DNA of 19,826 nt from Ponticaulis sp. (GCA_002699325.1 PABS01000101.1:4248-24073), one strand, 5' to 3'; counted from the stretch's first letter, positions 1-7,491 are shown. The notes: generated by a model not told the origin, from the letters alone. Program-made: numbers and translations.

Positions 1-658
1 GAAGATTGAGCGACACAAACCTCGCCATCGTCGCATAGTCTTCACTATAGACCTGCTCGGCCGCCATCACACAGGCAAAAGCGCCACACAGCCCGATTTG
101 TGCGAACTGGCGGCTCGTTGCCCGGACGCGGCTCTCTGTTGATACCGCTTTGAGACGGTGCTGCAGACTCTTCAGTTTGCCAGATAGCCCGACGATGGAC
201 GCATTTGCTGCGGCTGGCGTAAGTTTTTGCGGCGCGATCAGACGTTTGAGATCCCGTCCTGCGATGGCGACGCTGTTCACACCAAGCCGAAACCTTGGAT
301 GCGAGAAGCTCCCATCTGCCGGAAAAACATCATCCCAGCTGAAGACTTCAAAAGAACACGCCCCGATTTCGCTGTGCAGCTTCTGGACGCGGAGTGCGGC
401 AGCCGCACAGAAAAGATCAAGCCCAACAGCCCGACGCAAATGACGAAGTACGATGATGAACGCTGCATCATGGTTCAGGTCACGCGCCATGCTGCCGGAC
501 AGATAGACGCTATGAAGCGCATCCCCGAAACGCTCGAAAGCAATATCCGCAGCTGTTTGCGCAATGTCTAAACTGCTCGCAGGAAGGTCGTGAATTTCGA
601 GCGCGCCATTCAGCACGCGCCCCCACGGGTCCTGTGGCCAGACGTCTGGAAGCATCAT
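1..658 (-). CDS. Nucleotidyltransferase-like protein, partial (C-terminus beyond window)
   Basis: An open frame reads from ATG at 658 leftwards through about 219 codons with no stop before the window edge, so the C-terminus is missing. Residues 51-71 read VYLSGSMARDLNHDAAFIIVL. This resembles the GS...SDxD strand-loop-strand of minimal nucleotidyltransferases, with GS at 55-56 and an Asp at 64. The position of the second catalytic Asp is Ala66, and the loop between GS and this Asp is shorter than usual. A later GRDLKRL stretch (134-140) resembles the 'G-x-DL' region after the catalytic domain in such proteins, and a helical C-terminal part follows. It is therefore probably a nucleotidyltransferase fold with a degenerate active site; its substrate is unknown. 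The start codon shares one base with the stop of the upstream oxygenase gene (TGATG), which indicates translational coupling. The fold assignment is by motif only and is moderate. Confidence 0.6.
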   Translation of the reverse strand, partial: MMLPDVWPQDPWGRVLNGALEIHDLPASSLDIAQTAADIAFERFGDALHSVYLSGSMARDLNHDAAFIIVLRHLRRAVGLDLFCAAAALRVQKLHSEIGACSFEVFSWDDVFPADGSFSHPRFRLGVNSVAIAGRDLKRLIAPQKLTPAAANASIVGLSGKLKSLQHRLKAVSTESRVRATSRQFAQIGLCGAFACVMAAEQVYSEDYATMARFVSLNL

Positions 659-1326
659 CATGCTGAACCCGCCTCCTTATACTGCCACTGCATGGTCAGG
701 TTGATCGCAACAGAGATGCGCTCGCCACTACCTGTGTGCGGCTTTACAGAGTGCATGAGCCAGCTCGGAAAGACAATCAGCTCACCGACTTCCGGCAAGA
801 CCGGGTGCTGAGAGGCGGCGCCTTTTCCCTCAACATCGGGCCAGAGCACGCCTGGCTGCTGCATATGCGCCATTGGGAATCTTGGGTCCTGGAGAAGGAT
901 GTGACCATCTTTGGCAGGTCGACCTTCATTGCCAAGGTCGACGTAAAAAACTGCCGAGGCAAAGGCACCCGGATGGCAGTGCGCAGCATTCTGGTCGCCT
1001 GCTTTGTTGACGTTCGCCCACATCTCAATATTCCAGCCAATTCGCAGGTTCGGCTGGGGCTGCAACACGGTGAGGTGTCGTTCGACTGCATCAGCTGCCA
1101 CGGCGAGGAGAGTCTCAACCGCCTGTCCACCCCAGCTTCGCATCTGATTGTCGGAGTGCCAGCCGCCCATATTCGAACGCGTCATGCCCGGATGCTCGCG
1201 TTTGCGCTGCAGAATGATTTGCTTCAGTGGCTCAACAATGCGCGACAGCTCTGGATGACGCGCGCGGATCAGCGGCGTCGAAAACAGGTGATCTACCTTG
1301 AGGCTTCTGTCTGAAGTGTCACTCAT
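658..1326 (-). CDS. Putative 2OG-Fe(II) oxygenase, TIGR02466 family
   Basis: The 222-residue product matches the TIGR02466 / 2OG-FeII_Oxy_5 pattern. An N-terminal part begins with VDHLFSTPLI. The double-stranded beta-helix core then shows HCHPGAFASAVFYV (His116, His118), DPR at 147-149, and GELIVFPSWLMHSV (181-194) with His192, followed by Arg203 in GERISVAINL. His116/His118 and His192 are the likely iron ligand positions and Arg203 the likely 2-oxoglutarate carboxylate contact; this is inferred from the family pattern. Members are non-haem iron dioxygenases of mostly unknown substrate. The gene overlaps the next gene by one base (TGATG) and lies 89 bases downstream of the Mrp gene on the same strand, so the three may be co-transcribed. 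A GAGG sits only one base before the ATG, so the ribosome-binding site is not ideal. The family call is firm; the substrate is unknown. Confidence 0.82.
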   Translation of the reverse strand: MSDTSDRSLKVDHLFSTPLIRARHPELSRIVEPLKQIILQRKREHPGMTRSNMGGWHSDNQMRSWGGQAVETLLAVAADAVERHLTVLQPQPNLRIGWNIEMWANVNKAGDQNAAHCHPGAFASAVFYVDLGNEGRPAKDGHILLQDPRFPMAHMQQPGVLWPDVEGKGAASQHPVLPEVGELIVFPSWLMHSVKPHTGSGERISVAINLTMQWQYKEAGSA

Positions 1327-1343
1327 ACCTCAGCCAAGCCAAT

Positions 1344-1361
1344 CTTGTGCCATGTGGCAAG
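1344..1361. repeat. Imperfect inverted repeat between oxygenase and Mrp genes
   Basis: The sequence CTTGTGCCATGTGGCAAG contains arms GCCA/TGGC and CTT/AAG with a two-base bulge on one side. It lies in the 89-base gap between the Mrp stop and the oxygenase start. No T-run follows on the minus strand, so it is a poor intrinsic terminator. It could be a small intercistronic hairpin or a protein-binding site, or chance. Confidence 0.25.
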
Positions 1362-1415
1362 TTCCCTTTGCGGTCGTCAGGCGAAATTCAGGGAAAAAGT
1401 CACAGTAAAAAGCAC

Positions 1416-2588
1416 CTATTCAAAAATAATCTCTGGCGCTGGCTTTGATTCTGATTTGGACAGGCGCTCCAGAACGCCTTCTGCGAGCGTGCGAAACACC
1501 TCAGCACTGGCCACATCTTCAGCGGCCGCTGGCTGACCTGAATCTCCGCCTTCCCTGATCTTCTGGACCAGCGGCACCTCGCCCAGAAACGGAATCTCCA
1601 GAACCTCTGCCATACGTCGAGCGCCACCTTCGCCAAAAAGATATGTTCTGTTCTGCGACACAGGATCCTCAAACCAGGCCATATTCTCTACGAGACCGAG
1701 CACTGGCACTTCTGTCTTGCGAAACATCGCAACGCCGCGCCGGACGTCAGCAAGCGCGACTTCCTGAGGAGTGGAAACGATAATCGCCCCGGACAGCTTC
1801 ATGCGTTGCGCAAGCGTGAGCTGGACATCTCCCGTACCGGGCGGCGTATCCAAGATCAGCACATCAAGCTCACCCCAGTCGACATCCTTCATCATCTGGG
1901 TGAGTGCGGACATGACCACAGGACCCCGCCAGACCATGGGAGCGTCGATGTCAGACACATAACCGATCGACATCAGCTTTAGCCCCATGGCTTCAATGGG
2001 TTTGAGTTTTCCGGAAGGGGTCGAAGACGGATTTGCTTCTACAGTGTCAGTCATCGTCGGCAGCGAAGGCCCGTATACATCTGCATCAAGAACCCCTACA
2101 CGTAGCCCCAGCTTAGAAAGGGCAATCGCAAGATTGATCGCCACAGTTGACTTACCAACGCCACCCTTGGCGCTGGCGACTGCGATCATTGCGCCCACAC
2201 CTGGAATGGTGAGATTGGCCGCCGCAGACTGGGCTCCAGGAGGCGATGGCGGTGAAGACTTCCGGGCCGGTGGTGCCTTGGGCACCGGCTGGCTTTTGGG
2301 CTGTGAAGGCTTTGGATGTTCTGAATGTGAGGTCAGAACAACATTTACAGCGCCAACCTTCCGAACTGATTGAATCACCTGCTCAACTTCATATCTCAGA
2401 CGCTCATCGTCTTTTAGCGTGTCGGGAGTTGCAGTCAGGGCGGCGAACACATCTCCGCCGGGAGATACTACAAGAGAGTCGAGCCGTTGACTTGAGGGCA
2501 AAGGTTTGCCGCTGTGCGGATCCAGCACTTTCATCAGTGCTTTTTCTACTTCATCAACGGTGACTGAATTCGATTTGAATAGACGCAT
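1416..2588 (-). CDS. mrp: Mrp/ApbC family P-loop ATPase (Fe-S carrier homologue lacking CxxC)
   Basis: The 390-residue product has an N-terminal MIP18/DUF59-type domain (about 8-88), a Pro/Ser-rich linker (about 90-125) and a deviant Walker A P-loop ATPase domain with KGGVGKST at 141-148, DADVYGPSLP at 168-177 and LDTPPGTGD at 246-254. This is the Mrp/NBP35 architecture, whose members carry and deliver Fe-S clusters in the cytoplasm. I chose ATG 2588 because the family N-terminus begins close to it; an upstream in-frame start at 2654 would add 22 Cys-rich residues with no family match. The usual CxxC near ENMxxF is replaced by ENMAWFEDPVSQNRTYLFG (301-319), and I find no cysteine anywhere in the 390 residues. 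The gene is divergent from hflK, with about 96 bases between the starts. The family is sure; a cluster-carrier role is less sure. Confidence 0.9.
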   Translation of the reverse strand: MRLFKSNSVTVDEVEKALMKVLDPHSGKPLPSSQRLDSLVVSPGGDVFAALTATPDTLKDDERLRYEVEQVIQSVRKVGAVNVVLTSHSEHPKPSQPKSQPVPKAPPARKSSPPSPPGAQSAAANLTIPGVGAMIAVASAKGGVGKSTVAINLAIALSKLGLRVGVLDADVYGPSLPTMTDTVEANPSSTPSGKLKPIEAMGLKLMSIGYVSDIDAPMVWRGPVVMSALTQMMKDVDWGELDVLILDTPPGTGDVQLTLAQRMKLSGAIIVSTPQEVALADVRRGVAMFRKTEVPVLGLVENMAWFEDPVSQNRTYLFGEGGARRMAEVLEIPFLGEVPLVQKIREGGDSGQPAAAEDVASAEVFRTLAEGVLERLSKSESKPAPEIIFE

Positions 2589-2621
2589 ACTTGATAGCCT
2601 CGGTGGCAAAAGGCAGAAACA

Positions 2622-2640
2622 CGACTTACATAGCAAGTCG
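2622..2640. promoter_or_regulatory. Inverted repeat in the mrp/hflK divergent region
   Basis: CGACTT and AAGTCG form a perfect 6-base inverted repeat separated by seven bases (ACATAGC). It lies between the divergent starts of the Mrp gene (2588) and hflK (2685), where promoters for both must sit. The position suits an operator, but the arms are short and no regulator is encoded nearby. Confidence 0.3.
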
Positions 2641-2684
2641 ATTCCACAAATCACGTGGGGAAGAATATAAAGAGGAGCGGCTTA

Positions 2685-3800
2685 ATGCCCTGGAACGACC
2701 AAAAAGGTGGAGGCAACGGTCCCTGGGGGACCAATGGCGGATCTGGTGGGGATGACAAGAAAAACTCTCCATGGGGTCGTCCAACCAGCGGCGATAATCA
2801 AGGCTCTGACCTCGAAGACCAGTTGAGAAAAGTTCAGGATCGCTTCCGTGGCGCCTGGGGCGGCCGGAATGGCGGCTCTGGTGGCAGCGGAGGTGGCGGC
2901 AAGGGCCTCGGCATTGCCGGTGTTGTCCTCCTTATCGGCGCGCTCGCGATTGCGTGGCTCGCGACTGGTGTTGTGATTGTCGATGCTGGTCAGCAGGCAG
3001 CTGTCTTCCAATTCGGCAAATGGCAGCGCAACCTTGGCGCAGGCATCCACCTTCACCTGCCACGACCAATTGAAACCCACGAAATCATCCCGGTTGAAGC
3101 TCAACAGGAAGTCCGGATTGGCGAGCGCTCTGATGAGAGCCTGATGCTGACTGAAGACGAAAACATCGCCGATGTTCAGTTTTCTGTCTTCTGGAAAGTC
3201 AAATCCGATCGTCCGCAGGACTTTATCCTCAACGTGAAAGATCCTGAGGCCACTGTTCAAATGGTGGCTGAATCTGTCATGCGCGAAGTGGTTGGCAAAT
3301 CCGAGCTCCAGCGCGTGATCACGACAGAACGTGCAGAAGTTGCGCAACAGGTCCGCGAGCAAACTCAGAACCTGCTGGATCAGTATCGTGCCGGCGTCGA
3401 CATTATCGACGTGCAGATCGCTAAAGGTGACCCGCCAGCGCAGGTTATCGAAGCGTTCAACGATGTGAACGTCGCCCAGCAGGACGCTGAACAGCTCATC
3501 AACCAAGCGACGCGTTATGCGAACCAGATCGTTCCTGAAGCGCGTGGTCAGGCATCTCAGATCCTGCAGGCTGCTGAAGGTTACCGCGATCAGGTGATTG
3601 CAGACGCCACCGGTCAGGCCTCCCGTTTCAGCCAGATCTACGAAGAATATCGTCAGGCGCCACGGGTGACCAAAGAACGGATGTATCTCGAAACCATGGA
3701 ACGCGTACTCGGCAAAACCAAGAAGACCATTCTTGATAGCGATTCGGGTGCAGTCCCTTACCTTCCACTTGATCGCGTCACACGCGGCAACGACAACTAA
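2685..3800 (+). CDS. hflK: FtsH protease modulator HflK
   Basis: This is a 371-residue SPFH/band-7 protein. The order is a cytoplasmic Gly-rich N-terminus with repeated PWG motifs (residues 2-72), one membrane span at about 75-99, the SPFH domain from about 100 (VVIVDAGQQAAVFQFGKW, then IHLHLPRPIE), and a long Ala/Gln-rich coiled coil at about 215-330. HflK assembles with HflC into a periplasmic-facing cage around FtsH in the inner membrane and modulates its degradation of membrane proteins. ATG 2685 is chosen because AGAGGAG at 2671-2677 stands well placed before it and because homologues start with this Gly-rich PWN-type N-terminus. An in-frame GTG at 2655 would place that site inside the gene. 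hflC follows after 11 bases, so they form an operon. It is divergent from the Mrp gene. Confidence 0.95.
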   Translation: MPWNDQKGGGNGPWGTNGGSGGDDKKNSPWGRPTSGDNQGSDLEDQLRKVQDRFRGAWGGRNGGSGGSGGGGKGLGIAGVVLLIGALAIAWLATGVVIVDAGQQAAVFQFGKWQRNLGAGIHLHLPRPIETHEIIPVEAQQEVRIGERSDESLMLTEDENIADVQFSVFWKVKSDRPQDFILNVKDPEATVQMVAESVMREVVGKSELQRVITTERAEVAQQVREQTQNLLDQYRAGVDIIDVQIAKGDPPAQVIEAFNDVNVAQQDAEQLINQATRYANQIVPEARGQASQILQAAEGYRDQVIADATGQASRFSQIYEEYRQAPRVTKERMYLETMERVLGKTKKTILDSDSGAVPYLPLDRVTRGNDN

Positions 3801-3811
3801 GGAGCAACGAC

Positions 3812-4786
3812 ATGAGAGGCATTGCAATCATAATGATTATCGCCGTCGGCGTCGTTGCGCTGGTTGGCTTGAATTCCTTCTACACAGTTCGTCAGGACGA
3901 ACAGGCGCTGGTGCTGCAATTTGGTAGCCCGGTAGCTGTCCGAAACGAATACGTCACCGTCGATATGGATGCAGATCCGACTGAAGCCGACACGCCGGCC
4001 GAACAACAGGACGTGCCACGCGATGCACCTGTCCAGGAAGTTGATGAGGCCGGGCTGTTCTTCAAGCTGCCCTGGGAAGAAGTCATCATCCTGGACCGGA
4101 AAAACATCGGCACGAACATTCCTGACATCGAAGTTCTGGCGTCAGACCAGCGTCGTCTGACTGTGGATGCTTTCGTCCGGTGGCGGATCGTAGACCCCCT
4201 TAAGTTCTATCAGCGTCTCCGCACCGAACGCGGCGCCAACGCTCAACTGCAGCGGTTCACGGAATCAAACATTCGTGACGCACTGGGTCAGGTTCCCGTG
4301 CCTGAGATCATCTCAGGCCAGCGTGCATCCCTGATGGATGAGATCCGTCTGAATGTGAATCAGGCCCTCGCTGGGACAGGTATCGATATCATTGACGTTC
4401 GAATTCGTCAGGCAGACCTTCCGGCCGCGGTTGCTGAAGGCGTGTATGAGCGGATGAAAACCGAGCGTCAGCAAGAAGCACAACGTATTCGCTCTGAAGG
4501 TGAAGAGCGTGCACGTCTGATCCGCGCCCAGGCCGATCGTCAACAAACCGTGATCGTCGCCGAAGCCAATGAGCAATCTGAAACCATCCGTGGTGAAGGG
4601 GATGCCCGTCGGAACAACATCTACGCTCAGGCTTATGGTCAGGATATCAGCTTCTTCCGCTTCCAGCGTGCGCTGATCGCATGTGAAGAAGCGATTCAGG
4701 AAGGCACGGTTGTCGTGGCTGACCCGAGCACTCTCGACCTCTGCCGGGTGTTCATTGAACAGGCAGAAGCAGCTGGTGACCGCTAA
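3812..4786 (+). CDS. hflC: FtsH protease modulator HflC
   Basis: The 324-residue partner of HflK starts at an ATG preceded by AAGGAG. It has an N-terminal membrane anchor (residues 3-20), the SPFH domain beginning YTVRQDEQALVLQFGSP, RWRIVDPLKFYQR (127-139), DIIDVRIRQADLP (about 193-205) and a charged coiled coil rich in Glu/Arg (about 213-265). Relative to the E. coli HflC sequence I recall, there is an extra acidic, Pro-containing segment of roughly 30 residues at about 46-78, between the first two beta strands of the SPFH domain. Its stop codon lies in a small palindrome. It is followed after 15 bases by the DUF2065 gene. The function as an HflK partner and FtsH modulator is well established for the family. 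Confidence 0.95.
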   Translation: MRGIAIIMIIAVGVVALVGLNSFYTVRQDEQALVLQFGSPVAVRNEYVTVDMDADPTEADTPAEQQDVPRDAPVQEVDEAGLFFKLPWEEVIILDRKNIGTNIPDIEVLASDQRRLTVDAFVRWRIVDPLKFYQRLRTERGANAQLQRFTESNIRDALGQVPVPEIISGQRASLMDEIRLNVNQALAGTGIDIIDVRIRQADLPAAVAEGVYERMKTERQQEAQRIRSEGEERARLIRAQADRQQTVIVAEANEQSETIRGEGDARRNNIYAQAYGQDISFFRFQRALIACEEAIQEGTVVVADPSTLDLCRVFIEQAEAAGDR

Positions 4787-4792
4787 GCGGTC
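4778..4792 (+). repeat. Perfect palindrome at the hflC stop codon
   Basis: GACCGCT-A-AGCGGTC is a perfect 7+7 inverted repeat. In RNA it would form GACCG/CGGTC with loop CTAAG, which holds most of the hflC stop codon. It lies just ahead of the DUF2065 start at 4802. It is not followed by a T-run and so is not a terminator. It may affect translational coupling or mRNA stability. Confidence 0.4.
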
Positions 4793-4801
4793 TTCAGCAT
4801 C

Positions 4802-4996
4802 ATGACCGTTATCGTGTTCGCCTTCGGATTGCTTCTTGCATTCGAAGGCCTGCTCTACGCAGTCGCACCAGGCTTCATGAAACGGATGGCGGCCCTGCTC
4901 CTTTCGACGACAGAGGATCAGGTTCGCCAGTCCGGTATCTTGGCCGCTGCACTTGGCGCAGTCTTGATTTTCGTTGCTGCACGATTCCTGCAATGA
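4802..4996 (+). CDS. DUF2065 family small inner-membrane protein
   Basis: The 64-residue protein has two predicted membrane helices (about 2-22 and about 45-63) flanking a short basic/polar stretch with GFMKRMAALLL. The sequence pattern (FEGLLYAVAPGFMKR, then LRQSG-like VRQSGILAAALGAVLIF) is that of DUF2065/YjeT. Genes of this family are repeatedly found directly downstream of hflC, as here with a 15-base gap, which supports a role linked to the HflKC membrane complex. No mechanism is known. There is no strong Shine-Dalgarno sequence before the ATG, so translation may be coupled to hflC. Confidence 0.85.
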   Translation: MTVIVFAFGLLLAFEGLLYAVAPGFMKRMAALLLSTTEDQVRQSGILAAALGAVLIFVAARFLQ

Positions 4997-5047
4997 TCTG
5001 CACAGGTGTATTCATTTCGGTCTGACCGATTGCCGCGCCTGAACGAA

Positions 5048-5065
5048 GCGCTTATGACTAAGCGC
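5048..5065 (+). promoter_or_regulatory. Perfect inverted repeat in the degP leader
   Basis: GCGCTTA and TAAGCGC form a perfect 7-base inverted repeat with a 4-base spacer TGAC. It lies 31 bases before the preferred start of the protease gene at 5096 and contains an alternative in-frame ATG (5054-5056) in the stem-loop. It could be an operator or an mRNA hairpin in the leader. A shorter CGGT-CTG-ACCG repeat lies about 20 bases upstream. Confidence 0.4.
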
Positions 5066-5095
5066 AATGGGCAAATTTACGTGTTGGAAAAATAT

Positions 5096-6544
5096 ATGGC
5101 TCTGAACAGACCCTTCGTTTTCGGTTCTCTTCTGGCTCTGGGACTTTCTGCATCAGCAGTCGCGCAGGCACAGAATAAGGGCGAAGAATTGTCAGGGGTT
5201 CTGGCGGCCATGCGCGCCTCTCCGGATGGCTTCTCGGAGCTATCGAAGCGGCTAATGCCCTCTGTCGTGAACATTTCCACCTCGCAGCGCGTGATCCAGG
5301 CTGGCTTGCCGGAATTTCCGCAAGGCTCGCCAATGGAGCGATTCAACGATCTCTTCGGGCGTGATGACGATGGATTTCGGCGCACCTCCTCCCTCGGATC
5401 GGGATTCGTCATCTCTGAGGAAGGCTATATCGTCACGAATAATCACGTCATCGAAGGTGCTGATGAAATTGAAGTTGGCTTCGCCGATGGACGTACCTAT
5501 CCAGCAGAGCTGATTGGACGCGATCCGGAAACAGATATCGCCGTCCTGAAAATTGAATCAGCTCAGCCATTCCCTGCCGTGAAGTTTGCGGATTCTGACG
5601 CTGCCGAAGTCGGCGACTGGGTGATCGCTATCGGTAACCCCTTCGGTCTTGGCGGTTCGGTGTCTGCCGGGATCATCTCTGCTCGAAGCCGCGACATTAA
5701 CGCTGGCTCTTACGATGACTTCATTCAGACCGACGCCGCGATCAACCGAGGCAATTCGGGCGGACCGCTCTTCACGCTTGAAGGCGATGTGGTGGGCGTC
5801 AATACAGCGATTATTTCTCCAACGGGCGGGTCTGTCGGCATTGGCTTTTCCGTGCCGTCAAACCTCGCTTCGATTATTGTAGATCAACTGATTGACGAAG
5901 GCCGCGTGCGCCGCGGCTGGCTGGGTGTGAACATCCAGTCTGTGGATGCGGCTCTGGCCAAGACTTATGGGCTGACGACGCCAGCTGGCGTGATCGTCAC
6001 ATCGGTTGAAGATGACAGCCCAGGTGACGATGCCGGATTGCGCGTGGGTGACCTCATCCTGCGATTTGATGGAGAGCTCATCTCTGAAACACGTCAGCTG
6101 TCACGCCGCGTGGCTGAAGCCGAACTTGGTGAAGCGATCAAGGTCAATATCATACGCGAAACCAATCGCCGCGAACTGACGGTCACGCTTCGCGAACGTG
6201 AGACAGAAAATACTGAAGAGCCAGAAACAGACCCAACTCCGCCGATTTTCGTCGGCGCAAACGACTACGGGCTGAAACTGATCGAGGTGTCAGAAGATGC
6301 ACGTCGCCGCTGGCGCATTCCTGCGCCGGTCAAAGGCGCGCTCGTTGATATGGTCGACCCGGATGGTCCGGCTTACGGTCAGCTTGAAAAAGGTGACGTG
6401 ATCACTGAGATCAACTTCAAACCGGTCAGGACACCGGTTGAAGCTGATAAGCTCTTTGAATCGGAGGGCGGCTCAGACCCACTTCTGGTGAAAGTCATGC
6501 GCCATGGCCGCTATTCTTTCTTTGCGCTTGAGCTGGAAGCCTAG
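5096..6544 (+). CDS. degP: Do/DegP (HtrA) family periplasmic serine protease
   Basis: The 482-residue product begins with a signal peptide (MALNRPFVFGSLLALGLSAS, then AVAQA). A trypsin-like domain follows with the triad His117 (TNNHVIEG), Asp147 (ETDIAVLKI) and Ser221 (GNSGGPLF), then PDZ1 at about 272-370 (GWLGV, then AGLRVGDLILRFDG) and PDZ2 at about 390-480. This is the DegP/DegQ layout. Such proteases and chaperones remove misfolded proteins in the periplasm. I chose ATG 5096, which has GGAA six bases upstream and starts the signal peptide directly. An in-frame ATG at 5054 and a GTG at 5006 are alternatives; 5054 would give a longer n-region. The gene lies downstream of hflKC, a known neighbourhood in alphaproteobacteria. 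It converges on serB with only one base between the stop codons. Assignment between DegP, DegQ and MucD cannot be made from the sequence. Confidence 0.92.
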   Translation: MALNRPFVFGSLLALGLSASAVAQAQNKGEELSGVLAAMRASPDGFSELSKRLMPSVVNISTSQRVIQAGLPEFPQGSPMERFNDLFGRDDDGFRRTSSLGSGFVISEEGYIVTNNHVIEGADEIEVGFADGRTYPAELIGRDPETDIAVLKIESAQPFPAVKFADSDAAEVGDWVIAIGNPFGLGGSVSAGIISARSRDINAGSYDDFIQTDAAINRGNSGGPLFTLEGDVVGVNTAIISPTGGSVGIGFSVPSNLASIIVDQLIDEGRVRRGWLGVNIQSVDAALAKTYGLTTPAGVIVTSVEDDSPGDDAGLRVGDLILRFDGELISETRQLSRRVAEAELGEAIKVNIIRETNRRELTVTLRERETENTEEPETDPTPPIFVGANDYGLKLIEVSEDARRRWRIPAPVKGALVDMVDPDGPAYGQLEKGDVITEINFKPVRTPVEADKLFESEGGSDPLLVKVMRHGRYSFFALELEA

Positions 6545-6545
6545 A

Positions 6546-7454
6546 TCAGTCGATCTCAACCCATTGAGACTTCTCAATACCCATGAAATAGAGCGCCGTC
6601 GCCAGAGATGGTTGTCGGATCACGGCGTCTGCCGCTTCGGCAAGAACCGGATGCGGATGATACCCTACCCCCAGGCCTGCAGCCTCGATCATGGAGAGAT
6701 CGTTTGCACCGTCTCCCATGGCCAGGGCATCTGAAGGTGTCAGCCCCAGGCTTTCAGCGGCATGGTTAAGCCGATCCAACTTCGCCTGACGTCCAAGGAT
6801 CGGCCGACCGACTTCGCCCGACAGCACGCTGCCATCGAATAGCAACGTGTTGGCATAGTTCTCTGAAAAGCCAGCAGCTTCAGCGACCCGCGACGTGAAG
6901 AATGTGAAACCGCCGGACACCAGAAGACAGGTTCCTCCGCGCTGGCGCATGGTCGCCGTCAGAGTTCGAATTCCGGGATTGAGCGTAATCCGCTCGTCAA
7001 AGCAGGTTTGAAGGGCGTCGCCAGAAAGCCCTTTCAGAAGACCAACGCGTTCGGTGAGCGCTTCTTCAAAATCGAGCTCGCCGCGCATGGCGCGTTGGGT
7101 GATCGAAGAGATCTGATCTCTGAGCCCTGCAAAATCGGCCAGTTCATCAATGCACTCCTGACCAATGACCGTGGAGTCCATATCGCAGATCAGAAGCCGC
7201 TTCTCCCGATTGTCAGGCCGCGTCACACAGATATCGAATTTATCACCGCAAGCCTTTTCCAATGCCGCAGCCAGCTCAGCGGGCATCGTCATCAGGTCGT
7301 CGAAATAGTATTCCATCGCGCCCGGACCAAGCGAACGCGAAACTGCAGATGAGAGGATACGCTCATCGCTGACACTGCTTCCATCATGGGCGACCAGAAC
7401 AGCAAAACAGGCCTGAGCCTGTGGTTCTGCGGTAAGAGTATGTTCGACAGTCAT
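6546..7454 (-). CDS. serB: Phosphoserine phosphatase SerB
   Basis: The 302-residue HAD-superfamily phosphatase catalyses the last step of serine synthesis, O-phosphoserine to serine. Motif I is CDMDSTVIGQECIDEL, with nucleophile Asp91 and Asp93. Motif II is SGGFTFF, with Ser180. Motif III is Lys225 (GRQAKLDRL). Motif IV is GDGANDLSM, with Asp248 and Asp252. The cap helices lie between motifs I and II (ECIDELADFAG, then ITQRAMRGELDFEEAL). The N-terminal 80 residues form the variable domain seen in proteobacterial SerB. It is transcribed away from miaA, with 37 bases between the starts, and converges on the protease gene; no clear intrinsic terminator separates the two 3' ends. Confidence 0.96.
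   Translation of the reverse strand: MTVEHTLTAEPQAQACFAVLVAHDGSSVSDERILSSAVSRSLGPGAMEYYFDDLMTMPAELAAALEKACGDKFDICVTRPDNREKRLLICDMDSTVIGQECIDELADFAGLRDQISSITQRAMRGELDFEEALTERVGLLKGLSGDALQTCFDERITLNPGIRTLTATMRQRGGTCLLVSGGFTFFTSRVAEAAGFSENYANTLLFDGSVLSGEVGRPILGRQAKLDRLNHAAESLGLTPSDALAMGDGANDLSMIEAAGLGVGYHPHPVLAEAADAVIRQPSLATALYFMGIEKSQWVEID
6554..6578. repeat. Overlapping alternative inverted repeats at the degP/serB 3' junction
   Basis: TCTCAA (6554-6559), TTGAGA (6564-6569) and TCTCAA (6572-6577) are arranged so that the middle element can pair with either flank. The stretch lies inside the last codons of serB and just after the stop of the protease gene. No T-run follows on either strand. 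It may act as a 3' end hairpin, or it may be chance within coding sequence. Confidence 0.25.
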
Positions 7455-7491
7455 CTCGTGCTTTTACAAATCCTTCAAACAGTCTAACTTC

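Noticed and set aside
736..1314. Plus-strand open frame of 192 codons opposite the oxygenase gene
   Set aside because: The minus-strand frame carries the oxygenase motifs; the plus-strand translation shows none.
1344..1361. Inverted repeat as a terminator after the Mrp gene
   Set aside because: The stem is short and bulged and has no T-run on the minus strand, so it is listed only as a repeat.
2682..3827. Long minus-strand open frame of 381 codons opposite hflK
   Set aside because: It is the antisense shadow of hflK. The translation has no recognisable domain and the plus-strand reading is a clear SPFH protein.
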